Positions 51,918 through 59,977 of a DNA stretch of 64,000 nt are shown piece by piece. The stretch lies in assembly GCF_963360655.1 (NCBI RefSeq), contig NZ_OY725717.1:186001-250000 (forward strand). Direction: 5' to 3'. The stretch's first letter is position 1; every line of letters begins with the position of its first letter. Below the pieces are notes generated by a model, which saw only the letters and a program-made list of their open reading frames with translations, did not search any database and was not told where the DNA came from. Source of the DNA: Collinsella aerofaciens (lineage in GTDB: Bacteria; Actinomycetota; Coriobacteriia; Coriobacteriales; Coriobacteriaceae). Made by a program: the position numbers and the translations under genes.

Positions 51918-53271
51918 GGCTTATAGGACAAAATGTGTGTCCACGTTGGGGGCATCGGCGCAGGTCGATGCCCCTTTTTCAGCCGTTTAAATTCCGTGCC
52001 CGCTTTTAACCGCTCGGACAGAATGTGTGTCCGGTTGCCTATCGTTCCCGCAGGTAGATAACCTTTTCCGGAACCGTTAAATATCCTTTCGGAAGAGGTG
52101 CCCATGAAGGCCGTTTATTGCCCCTACTGCGGCGGTCGGACCAAGCGCAACGGCAGGACCTCATCGGGGTCCCAGCGGTGGAGGTGCACGGCCTGCGGCG
52201 CGTCGACGACGGTGAGGTACGACGACACGGCGACGAGGCTGGACGAGTTCCTCGGGTGGCTCCTCTCCAAGGACTCCCAGGCGGCGATGCCGGGCGGCGG
52301 GCGGTCCTTCAGGCGCAGGACGGCCGAGTTCTGGGAGGTCTGGCCGATGCCCGTCCCCGACGGCGAGCTGCACCGCGTGCTCCACGTCGACGGGATCTGG
52401 GTCGCGCGCGACCTCGTCGTGCTCATATGCTGCAGCGGCGAGAGGGTGGTCTCCTGGTACATGGCGAGGTCGGAGAACTCGAGGGCGTGGTCGGCCCTCA
52501 TGTCGCCGATCCCGGCGCCCGAGGTGGTCGTCACCGACGGCGGGAGCGGGTTCGCCAAGGCCGTGCGCGAGACCTGGCCGCGCACCAGGGTCCAGAGGTG
52601 CACCTTCCACGCCTTCTCGCAGGTCAAGCGCTACACGACGACGCGGCCGAAGCTCCAGGCGGGGCGCGAGCTCTACCTCATCGCGCGCGACCTCATGGGC
52701 ATCGAGACGCTGCACCAGGCCGAGCTCTGGGTCGAGCGCTACCTCGACTGGTGCGGGTTCTGGGCCGACTTCCTGGAGGACAGGACCGTGGTGGACGGCA
52801 GGAGGGTCTACACCCACGAGAGGCTGAGGCGGGCGCGCTCGTCGCTGTCGTCGCTGGTGTCGGCGGGGACGCTGTTCACCTACCTCGACCCCGCCCTAGC
52901 CAAGGCCGGCCCGCTGCCGTCGACCAACAACATGATCGAGGGAGGGGTGAACTCGCAGCTGAGGGCCGTCCTGCGCAACCACCGGGGGCTGACGTCGGTC
53001 AAGCGCGTGAAGGCGGTGTTCTGGTGGTGCCACGCGCACTCGGGGGACGCGAGGACGGCGCGCGAGAAGCTCGCCGCGATGCCGACCGACGCGGACATCG
53101 ACTTCCTGTTCAGCGTCTACTCCGCCTCGCCGTCGCGCGAGGACGGAGGGCCGGAGTGGGGCGACAGGGCCGTGTGGGAGGACCTCCACCACAGGGACCC
53201 GTACCCGTTCTGGCTTGATTAATGGATAGAAACGGATGTTCTATCGGGACACACATTTTGTCCTATAAGCC
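51918..53271 (+). mobile_element. IS1249-like element (IS256 superfamily) in a terminator loop
   Basis: A 1354-bp element with perfect inverted ends of at least 25 bp, beginning GGCTTATAGGACAAAATG, flanked by CAAAGGG (51911-51917 and 53272-53278), a likely 7-bp target duplication. It carries one transposase. The palindrome GGACA(n)TGTCC occurs in both ends (51926-51942, 53247-53263) and once inside (52016-52032). GC and AGG usage match the other two elements of the window. Confidence 0.92.
52104..53222 (+). CDS. IS1249-type transposase
   Basis: A 372-residue DDE transposase. The N-terminal zinc ribbon CPYCGG and WRCTACGA is characteristic of the IS1249 branch of IS256. The catalytic acids fit LHVDGIWV, VVTDGGSGF and NNMIEGGVNSQLR. 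The ATG at 52104 follows GGAAGAGG; a GTG at 52098 is less likely. It ends 49 bases before the right end of the element. Full length, apparently active. Confidence 0.92.
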   Translation: MKAVYCPYCGGRTKRNGRTSSGSQRWRCTACGASTTVRYDDTATRLDEFLGWLLSKDSQAAMPGGGRSFRRRTAEFWEVWPMPVPDGELHRVLHVDGIWVARDLVVLICCSGERVVSWYMARSENSRAWSALMSPIPAPEVVVTDGGSGFAKAVRETWPRTRVQRCTFHAFSQVKRYTTTRPKLQAGRELYLIARDLMGIETLHQAELWVERYLDWCGFWADFLEDRTVVDGRRVYTHERLRRARSSLSSLVSAGTLFTYLDPALAKAGPLPSTNNMIEGGVNSQLRAVLRNHRGLTSVKRVKAVFWWCHAHSGDARTAREKLAAMPTDADIDFLFSVYSASPSREDGGPEWGDRAVWEDLHHRDPYPFWLD

Positions 53272-53316
53272 CAAAGGGGACAGGCACCTTTGTGGTGGTT
53301 TTTGTTTGCGCGGGCG

Positions 53317-54603
53317 TTAGGGGCGGACCTGGCCGGTGCCGCGGAGCTTGTATTTGTAGGTGGTGAGGGCCTCGGCGGCAAAGGGGCCACGGGCGTGGAG
53401 TTTTTGGGTCGAGATGCCGATCTCGGCGCCCAGGCCAAACTCGCCGCCGTCGGTGAAGCGCGTGCTGGCGTTGGCGTACACGGCCGAGGCATCGACCGCA
53501 TCCAGGAAGCACTCGCAAGCATCCGTGTCCTCGGCAACGATGGCCTCGGAGTGCATCGTGCCGTAGCGGTTGATGTGTGCGATGGCCTCGTCCTCGTTTG
53601 CCACGACCTTCACGCTCATCTCGAGAGCCAGGTACTCGCGACCCCAGTCCTCCTCAGTCGCGGCGACGTAGTTGTCGCCCTCGGCAAGCCCAGCGTCGGC
53701 ACATGCGGCGCACGTGGCCTCGTCGCCGTGAATGAGCACGCCGTGGTCGTGCAGCACGGCAACGACCGCCGGCAAAAACGAATCTGCCACGGCACGGTCG
53801 ACCAGCAGCGACTCGGCGGCATTGCACACGCCTACGCGCTGGGTCTTGGCATTAACGATAATGTTGAGCGCCTTATCAAAGTCGGCGGATTCATGCACGT
53901 AGATGTGGCAGTTGCCAGTGCCCGTCTCGATCACCGGCACAAGCGACTCGCGCACGCAGCGCTGGATCAGGCCTGCACCGCCGCGCGGAATGAGTACGTC
54001 GACAATGCCGCGGAGCTTCATGAGCTCGCCAGTGGCCTCGCGGTCGGTGGACTCGATCATCGACACGGCCTCGCGCGGGAAGCCCTTGGCCTCGAGCGCA
54101 TCGGCCAGCAGCTCGGCGATCATGGCACACGAGTGATAGGCCAGCGAGCCGCCGCGCAGAATGCAGGCGTTGCCGGTACGGATGCAGATGCCTGCGGCGT
54201 CGGCCGTCACGTTGGGGCGCGCCTCGTAGACCATAGCGACCAGGCCCAGCGGAACACTCACACGGGTCAGGTCCACGCCGCTTGCAAGCACGCGGTGGTC
54301 GAGCACGCGGCCCACGGGATCGGGCAGCTCGGCGAGCTTTTCCAGGCCGGCGGCCATGCCCTCGACGCGCTCAGGCGTCAGCAGCAGGCGATCGAGCAGT
54401 CCGGCCGAAGTGCCCGCATCGCGCGCGGCGGACATGTCGAGCTCGTTGGCGGCGACGATGGAGTCGACACCGTTGCGCAGTGCTGCGGCCATGGCGCGCA
54501 CGGCCTCCTGGCGCTGCTCATCGCTCGCCGTGGCAAGCGAGGCCGACGCTGCCTTGGCGGCAACGGCAAGATCGTGGACATACGTGGCTATATCGACCGA
54601 CAT
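53317..54603 (-). CDS. proA: Gamma-glutamyl phosphate reductase
   Basis: A 428-residue NADPH-dependent enzyme, second step of proline synthesis. QRVGVCNAAESLLVD holds the catalytic cysteine. RGGSLAYHSCAMIAELL and IPRGGAGLIQRCV are family motifs. ATG after AGGAGAAAGGG. proB is 1.7 kb away in the same direction, separated by a plus-strand hydrolase gene, so the two are not one operon here. Its terminator has been split by the IS1249-like element. Confidence 0.95.
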   Translation of the reverse strand: MSVDIATYVHDLAVAAKAASASLATASDEQRQEAVRAMAAALRNGVDSIVAANELDMSAARDAGTSAGLLDRLLLTPERVEGMAAGLEKLAELPDPVGRVLDHRVLASGVDLTRVSVPLGLVAMVYEARPNVTADAAGICIRTGNACILRGGSLAYHSCAMIAELLADALEAKGFPREAVSMIESTDREATGELMKLRGIVDVLIPRGGAGLIQRCVRESLVPVIETGTGNCHIYVHESADFDKALNIIVNAKTQRVGVCNAAESLLVDRAVADSFLPAVVAVLHDHGVLIHGDEATCAACADAGLAEGDNYVAATEEDWGREYLALEMSVKVVANEDEAIAHINRYGTMHSEAIVAEDTDACECFLDAVDASAVYANASTRFTDGGEFGLGAEIGISTQKLHARGPFAAEALTTYKYKLRGTGQVRP

Positions 54604-54715
54604 GGGCGGCCCTTTCTCCTAGAAGTTTGCAACCATGGTAGCCGATTTGTGCATGGCCTCGCCCGCGGCGGTAGAATTGGTCAACCCGAAACACCGCAAC
54701 GAACGGAAGACTCAC

Positions 54716-56134
54716 ATGGCCCTCATCACTTCGTACCACGTCCCCGGCCTTTACGTCGAGGATCACAGCATCGACGTCCCCCTTGACTGGCGCGGCCTGG
54801 AGCCGATGCTCCTGGCCGTCGGCAGCACCATGCGCCGCGGCGCTATGCCGGCACCCATCGCCGGCGCGCCCGAGAGCATCAAGCTCTTCTACCGCGTGGT
54901 TTGCGCGCCCGACCGCATCAACGACGATCTGCCACTGCTCCTGTTTTTGCAGGGCGGCCCCGGCGGCGAGAGCCCGCGTCCGCTGTCGCCCACAAGCGAC
55001 GGCTGGATCGAGGAGGCCGTCAAGCACTTCCGCGTGGTCCTTCCCGACCAGCGCGGCACCGGACGCAGCAGCTGCGTGGACGGACGCACGATCAAGGCAC
55101 TGGGTGATCGCGCAACGGCCGCCGGCGCCGATACAGCACGCTCGCAGGCGGACTTCCTCAAGCGCCACCTCGCCAGCTCCATCGTGCGCGATTTTGAGTA
55201 CCTGCGCCTAGTGGGCTTTGGAGGCAAGCCGTGGGTCACGCTCGGCCAAAGCTACGGCGGCTTTTTGACGCTGAGCTATCTGTCGCTCTTCCCCGAGGGC
55301 GTGGCGGCGAGCTTTACCTGCGGCGGCATCCCCCACGTGCCGGCGAGCGCCAGCGAGGTCTACGCGCACACCTTCCCGCGCATGGCCGCCAAGACGCAGC
55401 AGTATTACGACCGCTACCCCGCCGACGTCGAGCGCGTGGCAGCCCTGGCCGATGCGCTCGAAGCACAGAAGCCCGTGCTGCCCGACGGCTCGCCGATGAC
55501 GGTCGAGCGCCTACAGCTCATGGGCAGCGACTTTGGCATGAAGCCGAGCTTTGAGCGCATGCATTGGATTATCGATCACGCTTTTGTTGACGGCGACGGC
55601 ACGCTGACCTGCGGCTCCTCGGTATCCGACAGCTTTTTGATGCGCGCCTTCGAGCGCACCAACACGCGCACGAATCCGCTGTACTGGACGCTGCAGGAGT
55701 TCATATACGCCGACGGCGACACTATGCCCATTGGCTGGGCCGCGGCTGAAGAGAAGGCGCACCGCGCCGAGTTCGACACGCTCGCACGCCCGCTCATGTT
55801 TACCGGCGAGGCCATGTTCCCGTGGATGTTTGAGCAGATGCCCGAGCTTAAGCCGTTTAAGCCCGCCATGGACCTGCTGATGGAAGACACCAGCTGGGAC
55901 AAGATCTACGACCCGCAGCGCCTGGCCTGCAACGAAGTTCCGCTCCAGGCCGCGGTGTATTTCGACGACATGTACGTGGATTCGGGCCTGCAGCTCGATA
56001 CGCTCAGCCGCGTGGGCAACTCGCATGCCTGGGTGACCAACGAGTTCGAGCACGACGGCCTGCACGGCAGCGTGGTATTCAAGTACCTCTTCGACGAAGC
56101 CCTCAACCGCGGAGACCTGCGCCGGATCTTCTAG
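54716..56134 (+). CDS. Alpha/beta hydrolase, prolyl aminopeptidase-like (S33)
   Basis: A 472-residue hydrolase. FLQGGPGGESPRPL is the oxyanion-hole motif of S33 peptidases. LGQSYGGFLTLSYL carries the nucleophile serine, and the His is near the C-terminus (HDGLHGSVVF). Members free N-terminal proline from peptides. No signal peptide is visible, so it is cytoplasmic. Lying between proA and proB it would supply proline by salvage next to synthesis, which is inference. ATG at 54716, chosen over an upstream ATG at 54635; ribosome site weak (GGAAGA). Confidence 0.85.
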   Translation: MALITSYHVPGLYVEDHSIDVPLDWRGLEPMLLAVGSTMRRGAMPAPIAGAPESIKLFYRVVCAPDRINDDLPLLLFLQGGPGGESPRPLSPTSDGWIEEAVKHFRVVLPDQRGTGRSSCVDGRTIKALGDRATAAGADTARSQADFLKRHLASSIVRDFEYLRLVGFGGKPWVTLGQSYGGFLTLSYLSLFPEGVAASFTCGGIPHVPASASEVYAHTFPRMAAKTQQYYDRYPADVERVAALADALEAQKPVLPDGSPMTVERLQLMGSDFGMKPSFERMHWIIDHAFVDGDGTLTCGSSVSDSFLMRAFERTNTRTNPLYWTLQEFIYADGDTMPIGWAAAEEKAHRAEFDTLARPLMFTGEAMFPWMFEQMPELKPFKPAMDLLMEDTSWDKIYDPQRLACNEVPLQAAVYFDDMYVDSGLQLDTLSRVGNSHAWVTNEFEHDGLHGSVVFKYLFDEALNRGDLRRIF

Positions 56135-56145
56135 CAAAGGAGTGT

Positions 56146-56183
56146 CCCCAAGTGCCGGCACAAAAGGAACGTCCCCAAGTGCC
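56146..56183. repeat. Short tandem repeat GTCCCCAAGTGCCG
   Basis: Two copies of GTCCCCAAGTGCCG, 24 bases apart, with the palindrome GTGCCGGCAC between them. No coding sense. Confidence 0.5.
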
Positions 56184-56231
56184 GAATAAGTACCGACAAC
56201 GACGATGCCGCAGGTAGAGGACGGAAAGCGA

Positions 56232-56329
56232 AAACGCCCCTAAGCGAGCAAGGTGACGTGAAAGAGGAGGGCATTGACCTTTTGGTCATGCCCGACGATT
56301 GAACGTCAGATTGCCGCTTAGGAGCGTTT
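56232..56329. other. Long concentric hairpin, possible structured RNA or terminator
   Basis: Three nested stems share one axis. The outer is AAACGC-CCTAAGCG with CGCTTAGG-GCGTTT. The middle is TGACGT with ACGTCA. The inner is GGGCAT(t)GACC with GGTCATGCCC around TTTT. It lies between the converging hydrolase and proB genes. On the minus strand TTTTCGCTTT follows, so it may end proB transcripts, but it is far larger than a simple terminator. Confidence 0.6.
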
Positions 56330-56343
56330 GCAGCGTCAATTGG

Positions 56344-57471
56344 TTAAGCAAATACAATCAGATTATCTCGATGAATCGCCGGCTTCTCGGCCAGGTTAGC
56401 GAGCAGGCGGTTGCTGGCGATCTGGTCCTGGCGGCGACCGGCAGCAAGTTCCAGCACGTCCGAATCGGCCTCGGCGATACCGCGGGCGACGACCATACCG
56501 CTCGGATCGCACACATCGAGCACATCGCCCTCGGCAAACTGGCCATCGACCTCGCGAATACCCACCGCAAGCAAGGAAGAGCCACGGCTAACCAGCGCCT
56601 TCGCAGCACCATCATCAACCGTCACCGACCCATGTGCCTTGTCGCCCAGCGCGATCCACAGCTTGCGGGGCGCGATGTCCAGACGCTCCGCCGGCGGATC
56701 GAACAGCGTGCCCACGCTCTCGCCGCGGGCCAGGCGCACGAGCGCATCGGGCTCCTCGCCCGAGCAAATCACGCTCTGAATGCCGGCCGTCATCAAAATG
56801 CGGCTCGCGCGAATCTTGGTGATCATGCCGCCCGTACCCACCGATGTGGAAGAATCACCCGCCGAGGCAATGATCTTGGCATCGATCTTATGCACGACCG
56901 GGACAAACTCGGCCGTCGGATCCTCATGCGGATTGGCGGTGTAGAGGCCGTCGATGTCCGAAAGCGTCACGCACAGGTCCGCCGAAACCAAGCAGCTCAC
57001 GAGGGCCGCGAGTGTATCGTTGTCGCCGAACTTGATCTCGTCGACGGTGACGGTGTCGTTTTCGTTGACGACCGGCACCACGCCCAGCTCCACCAGGCGC
57101 AGCAAAGCGTCGCGCGCGTGCAGGTAGGACGTACGGCGCGCCGTGTCGTGGCGCGTGAGCAGCACGAGCGAGGTGAGTAGGTCACGCGCATGGAACTCCT
57201 CGTCGTAGGCCGACGAGATGATGCACTGACCGGCCGAGGCGCAGGCCTGCAGGCTCGGCAGGTCACCGACCGGTTTGCGGTCGAAACCCAGAACGGGATA
57301 GCCACAGGCAATGGCGCCGGAGCTCACCACGACCAAGCGCCAGCCGAGCTTGCGCAGGGCCGCGGCCTGATCGGCCAGGTCACCGATAAACGCACGGTTG
57401 ACCTTACCGTCGGCACCCACCACCGTGGACGAGCCGATCTTTACCACCATCGTTTTATGAGAAGTCGTCAT
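56344..57471 (-). CDS. proB: Glutamate 5-kinase
   Basis: A 375-residue enzyme, first step of proline synthesis. KIGSSTVV and VVVSSGAIACGYP start the kinase domain, NENDTVTVDEIKFGDNDTLAA binds glutamate and ATP, and STSVGTGGMITKI follows. Residues 275-375 are a PUA domain (SVTVDDGAAKALVSRGSSLL), as in most ProB proteins. It is 80 bases downstream of pncB in the same direction. Likely feedback-inhibited by proline, as known for the family. Confidence 0.95.
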   Translation of the reverse strand: MTTSHKTMVVKIGSSTVVGADGKVNRAFIGDLADQAAALRKLGWRLVVVSSGAIACGYPVLGFDRKPVGDLPSLQACASAGQCIISSAYDEEFHARDLLTSLVLLTRHDTARRTSYLHARDALLRLVELGVVPVVNENDTVTVDEIKFGDNDTLAALVSCLVSADLCVTLSDIDGLYTANPHEDPTAEFVPVVHKIDAKIIASAGDSSTSVGTGGMITKIRASRILMTAGIQSVICSGEEPDALVRLARGESVGTLFDPPAERLDIAPRKLWIALGDKAHGSVTVDDGAAKALVSRGSSLLAVGIREVDGQFAEGDVLDVCDPSGMVVARGIAEADSDVLELAAGRRQDQIASNRLLANLAEKPAIHRDNLIVFA

Positions 57472-57522
57472 ACGTCAAACCAATCGAATGTTGAGCGAGC
57501 GGACGAACGGGTGAGCGAGAAT

Positions 57523-57555
57523 ATGATCCGTTTTCCTCCATCCCCTTCGGATCAT
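57523..57555 (-). terminator. Hairpin at the pncB stop codon
   Basis: TGATCCG and CGGATCA form a stem with a 17-base purine/pyrimidine loop; ATATTCT follows on the minus strand. The pncB stop lies in one arm. The left part, TGATCCGTTTTCCTCC, also occurs at 48185. Confidence 0.5.
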
Positions 57556-59057
57556 TTTGCCCAGGGGAAGGCCGAAGCCGCGGCCATGTTCTTGCGCACG
57601 AGTTCGTCGCGCACCTGGGCCAAGCCCTGTTCCATGCCCACCACGTAGGTCTGCGGATACAGGAAGCGCTTGAAAGCCGCGTCCAGATGATCGATTGCCC
57701 AAGCACAGCGCTCGCGTGCGTCCTCGATGCTCTCGCGCGGGGCTACCGCACTGCCATCGCGTACGATCGGCACCAGCAGCTCGCGATACTCAAGCTCGGA
57801 CACATCGGTCACCAGGGCGGCATCGTTCACGGCCACAAGGGTATTGCCGCGCGCGGCGCCCTCCCCCGCCAGATGATCCTCGTCATAGATCATGTCGCAG
57901 ACCGGGCCGCCAAAGCCATCGTAATAACGGCGCACGCGCTGCACGCCGGGAATCGTGCGCTTGTAGGGCTGCTCGGAGAGCTTCACCACCGGCGTCCACG
58001 GGTCCGTCTCGCTCGCGCGGCGGGCCGAAAGCTTGTACACGCCGCCCAGCGCTGGCTGATCGTAGCAGGTCGCGAGCTTGGTGCCAACGCCAAAGCTATC
58101 GATGGGCGCGCCCTGGTCGAGCAGCGACTGGATCGTGTACTCGTCCAGGTCGTTGGAGACCGAAATCCCCACATAGGGCAGGCCCTCGGCGTCAAAACGG
58201 CCGCGGACATACTTGGACAACTTAGCCAGGTCGCCTGAGTCAATGCGAATAGCCGACAGGCGCTCGCCCGCCGCCTCCATCTCCTTGGCAACCGTAATGG
58301 CATGCTCGCAGCCCTCGCGCACGTCGTAGGTGTCAATGAGCAGCGTACAGTTCTTGGGGCTCGACTTGGCAAACGCACGGAAGGCCTCAAGCTCGGAATC
58401 GAAGCTCATCACCCAGCTGTGCGCGTGTGTGCCAAAGACGGGGATGCCGTAGCGGCGCCCGGCAAGCACGTTAGACGTGGACGAGCAGCCGGCCACGTAG
58501 CTCGCGCGCGCAACAGCCAGGCCGCCATCGGGACCCTGGGCGCGACGCAGGCCAAACTCGGCGACGGGGCGACCATCGGCGGCCAGCACCACGCGCGCCG
58601 TCTTGGTGGCGACGAGCGTCTGGAAGCCGACGATGTTGAGCAGCGCGGTCTCGAGCAGCTGGCACTCCAGCGACGGGCCGGTGACGCGCACCATGGGCTC
58701 GCGCGGAAACACGAGCTCGCCCTCGGGCACGGCGTCAATGTTCACGTGCGCACGGAAGTTGCGCAGGTAGTCGAGGAATGCAGGCTTGAACATCGCGCCG
58801 CCGGCCGGAGCCTGGAGCGAAGCGAGGTAGTCGATGTCCTCGGGCGTATAGCGCAGGTTCTCGACCAGCTCGGGCAGCTCGGCGGTGCCACACATGACGG
58901 CATACGCGCTGCCAAAGGGATGGTCACGGTAAAACGCCGTAAAACAACCCTGCTCATTGGCCTTGCCGCTCTCCCACAGGCCCTGGGCCATAGTGAGTTC
59001 GTACAGATCGGTGAGCATTGCGATGTCGGTGGGATGCGAGATGTCGGTCAAAGCCAT
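57552..59057 (-). CDS. pncB: Nicotinate phosphoribosyltransferase
   Basis: A 501-residue enzyme making nicotinate mononucleotide in NAD salvage. Seen are LTDLYELTMAQGLW at the N-terminus, FGTHAHSWVMSF with the phosphorylated His, and IRIDSGDLAKLS. ATG after GAAAGGTCGCCCC. It is 81 bases after the small membrane protein gene and 80 bases before proB, all on the minus strand. With the NadB-like gene elsewhere uncertain, salvage may be the main NAD route. Confidence 0.95.
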   Translation of the reverse strand: MALTDISHPTDIAMLTDLYELTMAQGLWESGKANEQGCFTAFYRDHPFGSAYAVMCGTAELPELVENLRYTPEDIDYLASLQAPAGGAMFKPAFLDYLRNFRAHVNIDAVPEGELVFPREPMVRVTGPSLECQLLETALLNIVGFQTLVATKTARVVLAADGRPVAEFGLRRAQGPDGGLAVARASYVAGCSSTSNVLAGRRYGIPVFGTHAHSWVMSFDSELEAFRAFAKSSPKNCTLLIDTYDVREGCEHAITVAKEMEAAGERLSAIRIDSGDLAKLSKYVRGRFDAEGLPYVGISVSNDLDEYTIQSLLDQGAPIDSFGVGTKLATCYDQPALGGVYKLSARRASETDPWTPVVKLSEQPYKRTIPGVQRVRRYYDGFGGPVCDMIYDEDHLAGEGAARGNTLVAVNDAALVTDVSELEYRELLVPIVRDGSAVAPRESIEDARERCAWAIDHLDAAFKRFLYPQTYVVGMEQGLAQVRDELVRKNMAAASAFPWAK

Positions 59058-59138
59058 GGGGCGACCTTTCGGATGTGTTGTGCAGAGGTTGATGGTTGGC
59101 GAGGCGGGCGTGCGGGCATGGAGCCCGGCGCGAACAGG

Positions 59139-59597
59139 TTAGTACAGGCCCATGCTGCCCGTGATCGTGTAAACCATAAAGACGATAAACGCGATGAGGG
59201 CGAGCACGATGATGATTTTTTGAGCCGGAGCCATGCCGGGGATCTCATTCTCGCCCGTAGGCTCCTTGGAGGTGACCATGCGCTGGGCAAAGGTCATCTC
59301 GTCACGGCTCGGTTTGGGCTCGGCGGGCTTGGGGTGAGCGGCTTTTTTGGGCTGAGGTTTGGGTGCGGCGGGCGCAGGCTTCGCGGCGGCGGGCTTGGGT
59401 GCGGGCGCGGGCGCCGGTGCGGATGCGGCGTTCGCAGCGGCCTCCTCGGCCTTCTCGCGCTCGGCACGCAGGGCGGCCAGCTCCTCACGCTCGCGGCGCG
59501 CCTCTTCCTGGGCCTCGCGACGAGCCTTCTCGGCGCGGAGCTCTTCCAACTCGGCGCGCTCCTCGGCAGACAGTGGTTGGGACTCAAGCTCGGCCAT
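59139..59597 (-). CDS. Small coiled-coil membrane protein, unknown
   Basis: A 152-residue protein; ATG at 59597 behind GAAAGGGC. Residues 9-52 are a charged coiled coil (SAEERAELEELRAEKARREA). Residues 55-95 are an Ala/Pro/Lys linker. A single hydrophobic span lies near the end (KIIIVLALIAFIVFMVYTI). Tail-anchored topology is likely. I recognise no family. Probably co-transcribed with pncB. Confidence 0.65.
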   Translation of the reverse strand: MAELESQPLSAEERAELEELRAEKARREAQEEARREREELAALRAEREKAEEAAANAASAPAPAPAPKPAAAKPAPAAPKPQPKKAAHPKPAEPKPSRDEMTFAQRMVTSKEPTGENEIPGMAPAQKIIIVLALIAFIVFMVYTITGSMGLY

Positions 59598-59662
59598 GGT
59601 ATTGCCCTTTCTTTTTAAAAAAAGCCGCCGACACAATGTCGACGGCTTATCAAATCCAAGGG

Positions 59663-59735
59663 TGGAGACGAAGGGAGTCGAACCCTCGGCCTCTGCCATG
59701 CGACGGCAGCGCTCTCCCAACTGAGCTACGTCCCC
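59663..59735 (-). tRNA. tRNA-Ala (CGC)
   Basis: On the minus strand the 73-nt cloverleaf starts GGGGACGTAGCTCAGTTGGG, the anticodon loop GTCGCAT gives CGC, and position 3-70 is a G-T pair, the alanine identity element. A73 is followed by CC then C, so CCA is not encoded, unlike the Lys and His genes here. Confidence 0.93.
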
Positions 59736-59848
59736 AAGACAAGTTGATATTTTACCTACGGCTCGCCAACTGTCAACGCCCAATACCCAGTCTTTTTGGG
59801 ACGGGGCTTTTTTGACTACTTTGCGAACGCCGGCTCGACCCCACCGGG

Positions 59849-59958
59849 AGTAGTCTTTTTGGGACGGGGCTATTTTAGCTGCCCCGACAGGCAACGCGAA
59901 CGATTTGGCCGAACAGCGGCAGGGGTAGCTAAAATAGCCCCGTCCCAAAAAGACTACT
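59849..59958. repeat. Perfect 32-bp inverted repeat, nested palindrome
   Basis: The arms at 59849-59880 and 59927-59958 are exact complements (AGTAGTCTTTTTGGGACGGG and onward). Within the 46-base loop GCCCC and GGGGT pair again. A looser outer pair (CAGTCTTTTTGGGACGGGG near 59789 and AAAAAGCCCCGTCTC near 59961) surrounds it. A half copy is at 38211. The 240-base gap it fills has no gene. Confidence 0.8.
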
Positions 59959-59977
59959 CAAAAAGCCCCGTCTCAAA

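Larger units (their letters stand above)
51901..53302. terminator. Terminator hairpin split by an insertion sequence
   Basis: The left arm AAAACCACCACAAAGG (51901-51916) and right arm CCTTTGTGGTGGTTTT (53287-53302) are now 1.37 kb apart. Without the insertion they would form the same hairpin as at 51191-51235, with a 9-10 base loop, serving both the HD gene and proA. As it stands neither gene keeps a working hairpin of this kind. Confidence 0.85.
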
